From assembly GCA_030686995.1 (NCBI GenBank), contig CM060709.1:303071357-303135356 (forward strand): a stretch of DNA of 64,000 nt, given 5' to 3'. This document shows positions 1-12,658 of this stretch, piece after piece. Under the pieces are notes generated by a model. It worked only from the letters and a program-made list of their open reading frames with translations. It did not search any database and was not told where the DNA came from. Numbering within the stretch: position 1 is the stretch's first letter; each line of letters starts with the position of its first letter. The translations under genes and the position numbers were made by a program. The stretch comes from Artemisia argyi (lineage: Eukaryota; Streptophyta; Magnoliopsida; Asterales; Asteraceae).

Positions 1-242
1 AGTTAGTAGTTTATTAGTTTAAGTAACGCCATGGAGGAAGGACGGGTTTTTACCCACTGTACACCTGATCCACAGTCCGAGAGTGGGCGTTTTAGTTGTA
101 ACTATAAATACCCCTCTCCCACCAAGGGAGAGGGTTGGACCTTTCATTAATCTAATACATTTCTCTTGTTTCTCTCTCTAGAAAAGGCTCCCACTTTCTC
201 TCTCTAAAACTCTTTTTCTAATCAAATCTAACACCAAACCAT
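1..242 (+). repeat. possible LTR fragment with TATA box
   Basis: This stretch has no ORF. It contains a good plant TATA box (ctataaatacc, about 101-112) followed by a pyrimidine-rich CTCT leader, as in the promoter half of an LTR. It abuts a minus-strand copia protease fragment in opposite orientation, so it would belong to a different insertion. No TG/CA ends or target duplication could be fixed because the window starts here. It could equally be a host promoter. Confidence 0.25.
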
Positions 243-254
243 ACATGTTTATGA

Positions 255-1473
255 TTATGAATATCCTACAGGTGTTCTGATGGTGCCTTTCCCAGTGATT
301 CTACCATCTCCTCCACCAAAAGTCACATTGCCTCTTCCTTCTATGGGTACAAAATCATGCATCTTATCCTTGTTTCCTGACATGCTCCTGGAATAACCAC
401 TATCTACTATTCCTAATTCTTTACTTTTCAGAGGATGATCCTACAACAACAACAAAAATATATACAAAATGTTAGTACACATTGGAGACTTAAGTCATTG
501 CTGACTTGAGCCTGCCTTGTGGATCATAAGAGTTAGGCCATGGAGATACATAAGATCCACCATTGTTCTTGGGCCTTCTTTGAAAATTAGGTCCCTTTTG
601 AGTCCAAGAACAACCTGCTGAGGGCTTCAAAGCAGTATCCCAATACCCTTTACCAACATACATTGAGTCAAAATATCTAGGCCAATAACCATTTTGAAAA
701 TAAGAACTAGTTGGTCTCACATATGGTCTAGCAACAGATCTTCTCCAAGGAGAAGATTTATCAGCAGAATTGTGTTTGCTGGTTTTATGAGTTGCTTGTG
801 GAACAAAAGATGGTATATCATTAACATTTTTCCACATTGGTCTAGGCTTCTTTTGACTAGCACATACACCCATTCTTTGCTCATGAAAATTACAATCCTT
901 AATCAAATGAAATTTACTTCCACACACAAAACATTTCTTCTTTTTAGAAAATTTATTCAAAGTGAAAGATGTTCCATTACATGCAAAAGCATTCAAACCA
1001 CAAACATTAATAGAATTGTTTTTGACATAATTAAAATCATTGTTTTGCAAAGAATTAAATGACAAGTCTTTAGAGGAAACTATCTTGGAATCAGCAGTAA
1101 TTCTAACAGGCTTGTGGGGAGTCTTGGGTGTTGTCTTGGGTGAGGTCTTGGAAAGGTTTGACTTTTGACTTGAATCACAACTGGTATATGTAGTAGACCC
1201 TTGGTCAGAGGACTTGTCACTGTCAGAACAAGAGACAAAGTTAGTAGATTTAGAATCAGGGTCTGGCAAGTCACTTGACTTTTTGCTATAAAGATGGTGT
1301 GATCCACTAAAGTCTATTGTGATGGAAAGGTCAGTGGGCATATGTTCTCCTCTAATAGGTCCAGGTACAGCATGTAATTCTCCTTCTTTTTCATAGTTAT
1401 GCTTCAATAATGTTTTTTGTTTCTTTTTGGTAGCATCATTACCACCAAACACTAAGCAAATTTCATCAAACAC
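255..1473 (-). pseudogene. Ty1/copia Gag-protease fragment (truncated)
   Basis: The 327-codon frame at 490-1473 starts inside Gag: FGGNDATKKKQKTLLKHNYE resembles the middle of plant copia Gag (UBN2/gag-polypeptide family). A Ser/Asp-rich linker follows, then a CCHC zinc knuckle CFVCGSKFHLIKDC (CX2CX4HX4C), which binds RNA in Gag, and a basic C-terminal tail. Downstream in another frame (255 to about 440) is the aspartic-protease start, with active-site motif VDSGYSRSMSG (DSG intact) and the glycine-rich stretch that follows it in copia polyproteins. It ends at a stop, and integrase and RT are absent. The Gag N-terminus is missing because a CACTA-like element begins about 17 bp upstream of 1473. 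A relic with no expected function. Confidence 0.75.
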
Positions 1474-1490
1474 TTGTACAGAAAGTGCTA

Positions 1491-2330
1491 TTGGCTACGC
1501 CAAAAATGTGTGACGATATGCATATAGTCACACACATTTTTTTCGTTGTGTGTCACTAAAGGTCCCGCCACCGTAGGTGGCATATGGTCACATTGTTGAG
1601 TTCGTGGCCTTTTCCATCGAAAAAGAGTGACCAAAACCCCAAATATGTGTGACAAATTAGGCACAAGTTTTATTGGATTAGTCATTATCAGTGACCGTAA
1701 ACACTTTATAGTCACACAAATGTTTTTTGAGAGTAACTGTTTTTCAACCTTTGGCCACATAAATATATAATATATGTGACATTTGAGATGATATATTCAA
1801 GTAAATGTATATTTTGTGTGACTATTTCTCGTCCTGTGGCCACATGAATATATAATAAATGTGATTTTTGTGATGATTTAGTCACACAATGAGTGTTGTT
1901 GTTTTGGAGTTAGTCGCATACAATTTAAAACAAAGTGGGCCAAAAGTGTTAATAAGTGTGATCATATGCTGTTTAAAGTGAAGAAATGTGTATTTTGTGT
2001 CACTATTGATCATCCAATGGCCACATGAATTTTATATTTTGTGTGGCCTTTTGTAATATTTAGTCACACAAAGCATGTTTGTTTTGGGTATTTAGTCACA
2101 TACAATTAAGCATAAAGTGACCAGAAGTGTTAATAAGTGTGACTATATTTTGTTTAAAGTGAAGAAATGTGTATTTTGTGTGACTATTGATAATCCAATT
2201 GCCACATGATTTTTTTTGTGTGTGGCCTTTTGTAATATTTAGTCACTCAACGAATTAAGAAAACGGTAACCAAAAGTATTAATAAGTGTGACTACATCTT
2301 TTAGTCACATTTAAGAAAAATCAATATATA
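1491..2330. repeat. CACTA-like terminal and subterminal repeat region
   Basis: The left edge reads CTACGCCAAAAATGTGTGAC, close to the CACTACGCCAAAAA terminus of many plant CACTA (En/Spm) transposons with the first bases mutated. The region is full of TAGTCACAC and its complement GTGTGACTA, as expected for subterminal transposase-binding repeats. A diverged tandem unit of 181 bp is visible: the motif attttgtgt starts at 1811, 1992 and 2173. No coding frame is credible here. The matching right terminus was not found, so the extent is uncertain. From 2331 to 2629 I see only AT-rich unique-looking sequence. Confidence 0.5.
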
Positions 2331-2629
2331 TCAAAACAAATTCAAATACAATAAAATTGGAATGTATATAATTGAACCAAATATAAAATTCATATATAAC
2401 TCTATACCCTAGGAACTCCTTTTATACACCAAGGAGTCCTAGTCATCTTACAATACTTTCCTAACTATCTATAGTTTTTTCCATAAACAACTAATACATA
2501 TCATATAAGCAGTACTAACATATGAACCAACAGTACTAACTTATAACTAATAGTTGTAACTAATACACTTGCAGTTTTAACTTTGTACTAGAAGTACTAA
2601 CTTTCACTAGCAGTAGTAGTAACCTCATC

Positions 2630-2763
2630 CTAGAGTGCCTCTTTAAGCTGTGAAATCAAGGAAGATCTAGTCTTTTCAGCAGCTTCAAGTTGGTTGACAC
2701 ATTCTTGAAGTACATTTTCTTGATCCTGGATTTCATCTAGAAATGAAGATCCTTGTTGAACTC
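2630..2763 (-). pseudogene. possible CACTA transposase C-terminal exon
   Basis: On the minus strand a pyrimidine-rich acceptor (ccttgttcag) opens a short frame containing GSSFLDEIQDQENVLQECVN and ending SQLKEAL before a TAG stop at 2630-2632. The heptad-like, Gln/Glu-rich coiled-coil tail resembles C-termini of plant En/Spm-type transposases (Ptta/En_Spm family), and it lies next to CACTA-like subterminal repeats in the expected orientation. No catalytic exon is in view; the rest would lie upstream, where the LTR retrotransposon at 2907 interrupts. From 2764 to 2901 nothing recognisable is present. Confidence 0.35.
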
Positions 2764-2906
2764 CTGAACAAGGCAAAACAATTAAAACATAGGGATACTG
2801 TCAAATATGCATCCCAAAAAACACTATATCACAAAACTAAACTATTGGTCCACTATCAGTAGCTAGAGCTAACAATGTTAAGAGAAATATGCATCACATC
2901 TGAATA

Positions 2907-4180
2907 TGTGGAAAACTAGAAGGGGGGGTTGAATAGTTTTATGTCCTTTTAAATTTATTTCCAAAATATTTTGTAGGTTATAAAAATTTTCGATTCGATC
3001 TTAAGTGAGTTCAAGCAACAACCAATATAAGCAAGTCTAAACTAATATTGAAAGTATTGAAATATAATGAAGAAAAGATAGAGTTAGAAAGATCAAACCA
3101 CAACACGTGAATTTATAGTGGTTCGGCTACAAGGACACCTTCCTTGCCCTACTCCACTCCCCGAGTACCACACTCGAGAGTTTTCTTCACTATGTCAACA
3201 AACTCCTTATGGTGGAGAAACCTTACACACCTTGGCTTACACAAGTTTACGACACTAAGCTAAATGTCGAGTTCTAATCGTAGCTAGAACCAATCTCACA
3301 CCAAATATCACACCACGTGATCTTCACACCTTAATCACACCTTCACACCTTCTTCAAGACTTCACACCGTCTTCACACCTTGTCAATCTTCACACCTTCT
3401 TCTATGCACAACTAAGTCACAACTACTAAACTAGTTTACAACACACCAAGATTCTACAATTAACAAATATACACAACACCTTTACAAATAACTATCACTA
3501 GTACTATATGAAACTAGCTATACACAACACCACTACAATAAGATGGATGTAGAGAAGTGTTCTTCTTTTTGCACTTGAAAGGATGAAGCTTTGGATCACT
3601 TGGAAACAAAGACTTATGAAATATATGATCAAAGGATTTTAGATCTAGAGAAGAACATTGGATCAGAAAGTTTATAGTGCAAAAAGGTGAGGAAAATGTG
3701 TAAAATGATCCAGTATTTAAAGGGCCAGATTTTACTGTTCGGGAGCGTGCCGGTCCCCTTAATTATAGGCCGGTCCCCTTAATGATTAAGGGGGCCGCCT
3801 AGTAAAATTAAGGGGGCCGCCCTCCTGAACGTTTGAAAAGTTTTTCTGGATAAAATTTGCCCTTTTTGGTTGGAAATTTGAAATCATATTTTTGTGGTTT
3901 AATAAAGCTTTACCAAAAATGATTTACAAATATATATAAAATGTTAAAATCATTTTATATAATGTTATGTATTAATATAAAATTTCCTTTGATCATGTAA
4001 TGCATAAGTTACTAAGTTTATGCATACCTTGAGTGATATAAGATGTAGAGGTAAATATTTGTCACCAAATACTTGTTTATGTCTTATTCTTGACTTAATT
4101 TAATTTAAGTTTTGTGATTATCAAAACATAGGTTTATTGAGAAATATTAATAACATTCACAAACATTATTTATATCAACA
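2907..4180 (-). repeat. 3' LTR of element 1
   Basis: 1274 bp, TG...CA ends. It is the 3' LTR because the polypurine tract adjoins its right side and the element is on the minus strand. It carries the inverted-repeat cassette at about 3741-3830 (CCGGTCCCCTTAAT / ATTAAGGGGGCCGCC units) and, on the minus strand, CCGAACCACTATAAATTC. Compared with the 5' LTR it has a longer G run near the start and three base changes. Confidence 0.93.
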
Positions 4181-4375
4181 ATCTCCCCCTTTTTGATGAT
4201 TACAAAACTTAAACTCATTAACTCAAAAATTAGTTTTTAAACAAGTATTTTAGTGAGTTTATATGTACTTCTCCCCCTTTTTGTAACATCAAAAAGGTTA
4301 TGCCAACAAGTTTTCACTCGTGAAAATTTTGACGGGTAGAAACTCCCCCTTGATGTGTACTCCCCCTCGTTTGGG
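4181..4375 (-). other. multiple polypurine tracts of element 1
   Basis: Read on the minus strand, four AAGGGGGAG-type purine tracts lie within 200 bp of the 3' LTR: directly at the LTR edge (4181-4195), near 4271-4283, near 4342-4350 and near 4360-4368. The tract adjoining the LTR would prime plus-strand DNA synthesis. Several PPT copies upstream of the 3' LTR are a described feature of Sireviruses, which supports the lineage call. From 4376 to 4662 no gene or further motif is seen. Confidence 0.75.
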
Positions 4376-4662
4376 GGCACCAAGAGAACGAGCTATGGAA
4401 TGCTTGCAAAACAAAAATATTAGAAGCACAAGTATAAACATGCACACAAATATAATGTAATAAGGAAATAAAGAAGCATTCATATTAGAGCAATGGTTGT
4501 GTCAAGGCACAACAATACAAGTACAAAAGCTAACAACATAATAGCAAATACATAAGGCAATTAATCAAGAGAGATACATCATCATGCAAAAGTACATGTA
4601 CTTCATAGAGCTTGCAAGCAAAAGGGGTGTCAAAGACTTTATTTATTAAGCATATCAAATGC

Positions 4663-5262
4663 TTAATTTGGAGAGCATGATGGTGATGGTGGAGGAGTGG
4701 ATGAGAATTGTGGTGGAGGAATTATAAGAGAGGATGGTGGAGTTGGAGGTGGTGGTGGGTTGGTAAGCAAATGTTCAATATATGAAAACATATATTGAAT
4801 TTCATCTTTAAGGCCAAAGATGATGGTTCGGTTGTGGATACAACAAAGGCAAGTATCACCATGTGATTCAAGCATCCTCCAAGGTACGGGATTGGCAAAG
4901 TATGGTGGTGTAGTTTGTGGAGATGAGAGTTGAGTATCAAGTGGTGTTATTGGTGAAAGTGAGATTGTAAGATGGGTGGATATAGGTTCTTGTGTGGGAA
5001 GTGGTGATGATACTTGTGGTGACAAGTGTGAATTGATGTAGTCATTGATTGATGAGGTTGAGGGTATGGATGATGAAGAAGTTCCATGAGTGGAAGGTGT
5101 TTTAGATGGTACATTGGGTGCACTTGGGGATGAGCATTTGGGTGGAGGTGATGGTGTTTTGTTGTCTTCATTTGTTAAGTCAATGAAGAGTTGTTTTGGG
5201 GGGATGACCACAAGTTTTTGTTTCTTGAAGGTTTTGGAGTTTGAGGTGCTTGGAGGAGTCAT
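4663..5262 (-). CDS. element 1 ORF Y: Pro/Ser/Thr-rich protein with C-terminal CxxC-type motif
   Basis: 199 residues, intact. After a basic N-terminus (KTFKKQKLVVI) comes a low-complexity Pro/Ser/Thr-rich region to about residue 130, then a short folded-looking block, SHGDTCLCCIHNRTIIFGLK followed by DEIQYMFSYIEHLL, and a proline-rich tail. No known enzyme motif, signal peptide or membrane segment is evident. The composite element at 19361-53112 has a counterpart (23172-24350) with the same design and a matching C-terminal block (cysteine pair, I.G, EI...M..I...L). The gene is the last of the element, between a TATA-containing promoter-like region and the polypurine tracts, where Sireviruses carry extra or env-like ORFs; no membrane feature supports an envelope role. 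Function unknown. The start is the first ATG, about 46 bp downstream of a TATA box. Confidence 0.7.
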   Translation of the reverse strand: MTPPSTSNSKTFKKQKLVVIPPKQLFIDLTNEDNKTPSPPPKCSSPSAPNVPSKTPSTHGTSSSSIPSTSSINDYINSHLSPQVSSPLPTQEPISTHLTISLSPITPLDTQLSSPQTTPPYFANPVPWRMLESHGDTCLCCIHNRTIIFGLKDEIQYMFSYIEHLLTNPPPPPTPPSSLIIPPPQFSSTPPPSPSCSPN

Positions 5263-5307
5263 GATGATTAAGATGGTGAGTGATAAGATGAAGAATGGTG
5301 ATTGTGG

Positions 5308-5541
5308 AGGGAATTTATAGTATGGAAGTGGGTGATTTAGGTAAATGTTTGAAATGGTTGAAAGAGATTCTAAAATCAGTTGGGTAAAAATGAGAAATGG
5401 TAGCTGAAACTAGAGAAAGGATTCACAAGATGCAAAAGAATACAGTAAACCCAGTTCCAGATGGCCAGTCCCCTTAATTGTATGCCAGCCCCCTTAATCA
5501 TTAAGGGGACCGCCTAGGGAATTAAAGGGGCCGCCCATCTG
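5308..5541 (-). promoter_or_regulatory. internal promoter-like region upstream of ORF Y
   Basis: On the minus strand the inverted-repeat cassette (5458-5541), bounded by CCATCTG and its complement CAGATGG, contains the same CCCCTTAAT/ATTAAGGGG units as the LTR. It is followed by the TATA box ACTATAAATTCCC (about 5308-5320) and then the ORF Y ATG at 5262. The combination matches the LTR promoter layout and suggests a separate ORF Y transcript. That it is active is inference. From 5542 to 5872, the spacer after ORF X, no gene is visible. Confidence 0.6.
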
Positions 5542-5872
5542 GTGTTTTCCCAGACGACCAGAAACCCAAAATTTGCAGAATTTGGCCATTTTTCAAGTTT
5601 GTTTTTCCAGCAAGCTCTATTAGAAGCATATACACTAGGAATGATGATATATAAACATATATGTATAACCAAATTTTGCATGCAAATTAACATATTATAA
5701 TCCATATTTGAAAAGAAGCATAGCATAGCATGATAATTCTTCAAAGACTAAAAATTATTCAAGAGATAAACAAGAGCTAACACAAGTATTTCCAAATAAG
5801 TCGGACAAGTAGCAAACCATACAAATGTCAAATAGAAACAAGTAGTAACAAATAGCAATACATCAAAATCTT

Positions 5873-7084
5873 CTACTTCTTCTTCTTTCCAACCATCTTC
5901 CTAAACATCTTCCCAATGGATTTGAATCCCCCTCGAAGTTCTTCATGCATTTGTTGTTGACGATTGATGATAGACGTTTGACGAGTGAAGAGAAGCTCAT
6001 CGGTACGTTCATGAGGAAGAGGAATTTGATACTCGGTATCATCAAGATCGGAAAGATCTTCAACAAAGGTCGTGGGGGATGGAGTACTAACACGTGAGGT
6101 GTCTTCCTCCTCATCATCATCGTCATCACGATGAGATGTAGAACCACGACCCCTAGAGTATAAGGGAACACGAGATTTTCCTTTGTCACTACGAGGATGG
6201 CGAGTACGAACACGAGTAATTTGGTTCAAAGTAGGAAGGATATGAACGTAGTAGTCTCTTTGAAGATGTGGGTAATGTTCCATCACATAACGATAAAGTC
6301 GTGTGAGAAACATACCGTAAGGAAGATTGGCATTTGGGGTGTTTTTGGCGGACATTATTCGATGAACAAAGAGATAAGCCAAATTGTATTGCTCTTCAGC
6401 AATAACACAGTAAAGCATGTGGGCAATGCTCGCCGTGACATGATCACGGTGACCACTCGTACCAAACGCATTCTCGCGAATGAGTTCTTCCCACTTCTTC
6501 ATGTCGGGGCTTAGCTCTTTGAGGAGGATTTGATTAGCATGAATGTCGACATTCTTCGACTTGATCACTCGACTAGTCGTACGACGTTCTAGTTCAAGCA
6601 GTCGACGAATGTCTTCAGGACTAGGAATCTCAGAATAGTAGGGGCCATCCTGAGGACGATTTCTTTCAAGAGTGGAAAGATCCCATTCATTTGAGAAAAC
6701 GGCATGGCCGTTTAATGGGATTCTAAGAATTTGACCAAATTGAGCAAGAGTAAGAGTGATGAATTGATTTTGAATCATGAAGGAAATGAGGAGATGACCA
6801 TAGGGATCGGTTTGCACCGTCACTTGGCTATAGAATTCGAGGATAAAACGAGGAATGATAGGTTCGTTGATTTGAAAAAGACATTCAAAACGAATATTGG
6901 AGAACATTCGTTATGTGTCATCAGATTCATAGAAGGATGGGTCGACAATTCTTCCTTCGTGAATGTTTCTATTTTCAATAGGACGATAGAAACATGCAAC
7001 TGAAGGAGACATGCCGGGAGTAGAAGAGACATTTGGAATGTATTGTTTGGTTTTGGATACATCACTAACCGTGGTCTTAGGCAT
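5873..7084 (-). CDS. element 1 ORF X: retrotransposon-borne plant mobile-domain-like protein
   Basis: Reading from the ATG at 7084 (MPKTTVSDVSKTKQYIPNVS), the frame holds 403 codons but is broken once by TAA at 6911-6913 (codon 58); the part after it, from an ATG at 6907, is 344 codons and open. The core has RFILEFYSQV...LTLAQFGQILRIP and, later, YNLAYLFVHRIMS...LPYGMFLTRLYRY. This pattern recalls the putative plant transposon protein family found in many plant retroelements (PF20167-like, by recollection only). A basic Arg/Lys stretch, an acidic run (DDDDDEEED) and a lysine-rich end (MFRKMVGKKKK) follow. A damaged homologue lies at 25470-26409 in the composite. No catalytic motif is seen and the function is unknown. 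The acceptor tttgtttag just before the ATG implies an upstream non-coding exon. Confidence 0.7.
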
Positions 7085-7089
7085 TTTCA

Positions 7090-8328
<1,239 letters not shown>

Positions 8329-8565
8329 TTGAAACTTTCCAAATTTCGCGGAATTCGTTTCTGGAACAAAAATATTTATACGTATATAATTAGATTTATA
8401 ATATATCAAAAATACGTAAACGTCTATTGGCACGATGATAAAATTCTTAACAATTTTTAATTACCGTTTCGATAATTAAAATATACCTTTGACAATTTTT
8501 GGATAAAATGATCAAAGTGTTAAGTTGATGAAGGATTTGAGGTGTGTTCGGGAATATGTGAATAA

Positions 8566-8568
<3 letters not shown>

Positions 8569-8625
<57 letters not shown>
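8569..8625. repeat. (TA)n microsatellite
   Basis: About 57 bp of TA repeats in the spacer between the Gag 3' end and the ORF X cassette of element 1. Apparent Tyr/Ile repeat ORFs across it are artefacts. Confidence 0.95.
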
Positions 8626-8629
<4 letters not shown>

Positions 8630-8922
8630 TATATATAAGTATAATTGTGATTGAAAGATGGGTTGATGAGTGAGATTTGAAGGATAGTAGCGGAGATAGG
8701 ATATAGTTGGCGAGAGGAGTTTGTTTCATCCATAGTGTTCACGTGCGAAGGCGTTCTTGCATAATAAAAGTCCACTTGACTCATATCCCTTCATCATCAT
8801 GAGTCTCCTAAAAGAGGACTTACTAGAATAACGTGAGGGGGGGGGGGAAGAAAGGGTTCGATAAAGAACGATTTCTTGGAGTTCTAGAAAGTCAACAAAT
8901 GACGTATCTAGGTTATGTGCAA

Positions 8923-9014
<92 letters not shown>
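8923..9014. repeat. (AT)n microsatellite
   Basis: About 92 bp of AT repeats in the same spacer, about 75 bp after a short poly-G run (about 8837-8846). The rest of 8329-9266 holds no gene. Confidence 0.95.
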
Positions 9015-9016
<2 letters not shown>

Positions 9017-9266
9017 CGTATAATAGTATATATGTATATATATAAGTATATATGTGATTCTAACAAATATAAGACAATAACAAATTATATCTAAATAATT
9101 GACGAAATCAAACAATGCATATTTATCTAATCATGGCAATGAGTTGTGAAAGAATGGCGTACCCGGTGGTCTTCAAAAGAAATCTTCAACATCATCAAGA
9201 TGAAATATAGACTTTGAAAAAGTCTATGTTGAGAGAAAAACCAAGATTGCCTCAAGGAATGTTCGT

Positions 9267-11123
9267 CTAGCCATTTGATCTCCATTGTCCTTTTGGTCCA
9301 AAGTTGTTTGGTCCAAACATGTTTAACATTTGACTCGGGTGCATGAAAGGTGGTAGAATGCCCCAAGGATTGTAGCTTTGTTGGTAGTTCCACATTTGAT
9401 TACTATTGTTATTATAGTTTTGTCTATTTTGATTTCTTCTTGGTTGAGGTGTTTTAGACCTAGGATGAGAATTATTTGGTTTTCTAGGTGGTGGAGTTTT
9501 AGATCTTATTTTGGGTTTAGAAGATCCTACTTCGGTCTTTAAAGACGGTTTATAAAAATCTTTAACTTCTTCATCGTTGGCAAGAGGTATTTTCTTATCA
9601 TTAATAAGTATATACTTAGGATTAGATTTTAAAGGTTTTTGTTTGTTGAGTTCACTTTCAAATTTTACATTTTTAATCTCGCTTGTTGAAGCCTCATTTA
9701 AATTAAATCCTAAGCCGGTTTTGTCTCCGGATGTTCTTTGAATACTTATTATTTTACTAAGTGATTGACTACTATTTTCAAATTTGTCAAGTTTGCGAAT
9801 TTCTTCCCTAAGTATTTCGTTTTCACCTTTAAGCTCTTGACATGATTTGCATTCTTCAAAAATTTCTTTACCTTTTTCTAGTTGATGTATTTTAATTTTT
9901 AGTTCAAGTACTTCACTTTCTAATTGATTGTTAATGTATTTTAGTGATTTGTTTTTGGCCATTACTAGTTGTCCTAATTTGCATAGTCTAATATATTCAT
10001 TATCTAGATATTTTTCATCTAATGATATACTTTCATCACTAAAATATTCGGTTTCGGAACGTACCTCATTTGGTGTATTCGCCATGAGACATTTTTCTTC
10101 CTTTGTCGTTTCATTCTCATCATCATCACTATCACTCCAAGCACCTCCAACAAATGCTCTTTGATTTTGATCTCTTGTCATCATTGGACATTTTCCAATA
10201 AGGTGATTTGGATCTCCACACTTGAAACACTTTCTTTCAATCTTGTTGTTCTTGTCATCTTTACGCTTTTGAAATGTTTTCTTTTCATCATACGGTTGTC
10301 TTACGAATCTTCCTCGCCTTTTGAAGAATTTCTTGAAATCTCTTACGGCCATGGCGTATTCTTCGTCATCACTTTCGGAAGATGAGCTATCTTCGATACT
10401 AGATTCCTTTCTAGCTTTCAAGGCGATTGACTTGCTTTGCTCTCGTTTTTCCTTGACCATTTCGGAGTCCTTCTTAATGATGACTTCGTAGACTTTTAGA
10501 TTTCCAATTAATTCGTCAAGTTGCAAAGTTGACAAATTCTTCGATTCTTCAATAGCCGTCACTTTAGCTCGCCATTTTGGATGAAGAGCCCTAAGAAACT
10601 TCCTAACAAAATTCTTACTAGAAAAATTCTCATCAAGTGCTTTTAAACTTGTGATGATAGTGTTAAATCTAGCAAATGCATTGTCAATTGATTCCTCTTC
10701 CGGAATCGTGAATTGCTCGTATTGTTGAACAAGTAGATCTATCTTATTATCTTTGACTTGACTATTACCTTGGTGAGTTATTAGTAAAGAGTTCCAAATT
10801 TCTTTTGCGGTTTCACACATAAAGATCCTTTCGTACTCTTTACGTGGTAGCGCATTATAAATAACCATTTTTGCTTCATTATTTTTAGCAAGTTTTCTTT
10901 TTAAATCATCATTTTGTTTTTCAAAAGGTACGATTTCATCTTTCTTAGTTTCCGGGTTATTTTGAATAGGTAAAAAATCACCATTAGTAATAACATGCCA
11001 AAGATCTAGATCTTTTGACTTCACATAAGTTTCGAATCGATTTTTCCAATATAAAAATCCATCACTTTCAAATAGTGGTGGTCTTTGCATAGATTGCTCT
11101 TCTAAATATTTTTCAGATTCCAT
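9267..11123 (-). CDS. element 1 Gag (copia/Sirevirus type)
   Basis: 618 residues, intact. The N-terminus ([20 protein letters not shown]) leads into the DUF4219/UBN2-type capsid region ([17 protein letters not shown] start, [15 protein letters not shown], then [20 protein letters not shown]). The CCHC zinc knuckle [14 protein letters not shown] is at about residues 299-312, followed by the acidic [14 protein letters not shown] stretch typical of Sirevirus Gag. A long coiled coil (about 370-450) and a basic Ser/Pro/Asn/Gln-rich tail complete it. It would form the virus-like particle and package RNA. It starts about 50 bp inside the PBS. In autonomous relatives protease would continue from here; instead the frame stops and no pol follows. 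The N-terminal assignment relies on Gag family knowledge. Confidence 0.92.
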   Translation of the reverse strand: MESEKYLEEQSMQRPPLFESDGFLYWKNRFETYVKSKDLDLWHVITNGDFLPIQNNPETKKDEIVPFEKQNDDLKRKLAKNNEAKMVIYNALPRKEYERIFMCETAKEIWNSLLITHQGNSQVKDNKIDLLVQQYEQFTIPEEESIDNAFARFNTIITSLKALDENFSSKNFVRKFLRALHPKWRAKVTAIEESKNLSTLQLDELIGNLKVYEVIIKKDSEMVKEKREQSKSIALKARKESSIEDSSSSESDDEEYAMAVRDFKKFFKRRGRFVRQPYDEKKTFQKRKDDKNNKIERKCFKCGDPNHLIGKCPMMTRDQNQRAFVGGAWSDSDDDENETTKEEKCLMANTPNEVRSETEYFSDESISLDEKYLDNEYIRLCKLGQLVMAKNKSLKYINNQLESEVLELKIKIHQLEKGKEIFEECKSCQELKGENEILREEIRKLDKFENSSQSLSKIISIQRTSGDKTGLGFNLNEASTSEIKNVKFESELNKQKPLKSNPKYILINDKKIPLANDEEVKDFYKPSLKTEVGSSKPKIRSKTPPPRKPNNSHPRSKTPQPRRNQNRQNYNNNSNQMWNYQQSYNPWGILPPFMHPSQMLNMFGPNNFGPKGQWRSNG

Positions 11124-11174
11124 AGATCGTTACAAGTTTTAAAATACAATATATTTTAAAGATCTTGCTGGACG

Positions 11175-11189
11175 TGGCTCCTGATACCA
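11175..11189 (-). other. primer-binding site of element 1
   Basis: Minus strand TGGTATCAGGAGCCAC, one to three bases from the 5' LTR, complementary to the 3' end of initiator tRNA-Met (TGGTATCAGAGC) apart from one extra base. It fixes the orientation of the element. Confidence 0.85.
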
Positions 11190-11191
11190 AT

Positions 11192-12463
11192 TGTGGAAAA
11201 CTAGAAGGGGGTTGAATAGTTTTATGTCCTTTTAAATTTATTTCCAAAATATTTTGTAGGTTATAAAAATTTTCGATTCGATCTTAAGTGAGTTCAAGCA
11301 ACAACCAATATAAGCAAGTCTAAACTAATATTGAAAGTATTGAAATATAATGAAGAAAAGATAGAGGTAGAAAGATCAAACCACAACACGTGAATTTATA
11401 GTGGTTCGGCTACAAGGACACCTTCCTTGCCCTACTCCACTCCCCGAGTACCACACTCGAGAGTTTTCTTCACTATGTCAACAAACTCCTTATGGTGGAG
11501 AAACCTTACACACCTTGGCTTACACAAGTTTACGACACTAAGCTAAATGTCGAGTTCTAATCGTAGCTAGAACCAATCTCACACCAAATATCACACCACG
11601 TGATCTTCACACCTTAATCACACCTTCACACCTTCTTCAAGACTTCACACCGTCTTCACACCTTGTCAATCTTCACACCTTCTTCTATGCACAACTAAGT
11701 CACAACTACTAAACTAGTTTACAACACACCAAGATTCTACAATTAACAAATATACACAACACCTTTACAAATAACTATCACTAGTACTATATGAAACTAG
11801 CTATACACAACACCACTACAATAAGATGGATGTAGAGAAGTGTTCTTCTTCTTGCACTTGAAAGGATGAAGCTTTGGATCACTTGGAAACAAAGACTTAT
11901 GAAATATATGATCAAAGGATTTTAGATCTAGAGAAGAACATTGGATCAGAAAGTTTATAGTGCAAAAAGGTGAGGAAAATGTGTAAAATGATCCAGTATT
12001 TAAAGGGCCAGATTTTACTGTTCGGGAGCGTGCCGGTCCCCTTAATTATAGGCCGGTCCCCTTAATGATTAAGGGGGCCGCCTAGTAAAATTAAGGGGGC
12101 CGCCCTCCTGAACGTTTGAAAAGTTTTTCTGGATAAAATTTGCCCTTTTTGGTTGGAAATTTGAAATCATATTTTTGTGGTTTAATAAAGCTTTACCAAA
12201 AATGATTTACAAATATATATAAAATGTTAAAATCATTTTATATAATGTTATGTATTAATATAAAATTTCCTTTGATCATGTAATGCATAAGTTACTAAGT
12301 TTATGCATACCTTGAGTGATATAAGATGTAGAGGTAAATATTTGTCACCAAATACTTGTTTATGTCTTATTCTTGACTTAATTTGATTTAAGTTTTGTGA
12401 TTATCAAAACATAGGTTTATTGAGAAATATTAATAACATTCACAAACATTATTTATATCAACA
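11192..12463 (-). repeat. 5' LTR of element 1
   Basis: 1272 bp, TG...CA. On the minus strand the order is: LTR start at 12463, inverted-repeat cassette (12024-12113), a TTTAAATA box (11997-12004), a second TATA candidate CACTATAAAC (about 11952-11962), then CCGAACCACTATAAATTC (about 11391-11410) and the LTR end. Which TATA is used cannot be decided from sequence. The CCGAACCAC motif is shared with the LTRs of the composite at 19361-53112. Confidence 0.93.
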
Positions 12464-12540
12464 GAATATATTAGTGTTTTGTGCTGAGAGTACATAGTGA
12501 GGTATTTTTAGTTTACATACATACTTACTCCTTCGCTGTC

Positions 12541-12608
<68 letters not shown>
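12541..12608. repeat. (CA)n microsatellite
   Basis: Pure CA dinucleotide run of about 68 bp in the sequence flanking element 1. Between 12464 and 12658 nothing else is recognisable. Confidence 0.95.
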
Positions 12609-12611
<3 letters not shown>

Positions 12612-12658
12612 CGTATGAGGAAGGGTACCGTTTCTCTTCTTGTCATGATTATGACCGT

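Noticed and set aside
4298..4483. Small minus ORF with a hydrophobic segment, considered as an envelope remnant
   Set aside because: It overlaps the polypurine tract region, is 61 codons, and has no counterpart in the composite element.
8520..9045. Tyr/Ile-repeat ORFs
   Set aside because: Translations of (AT)n microsatellites.
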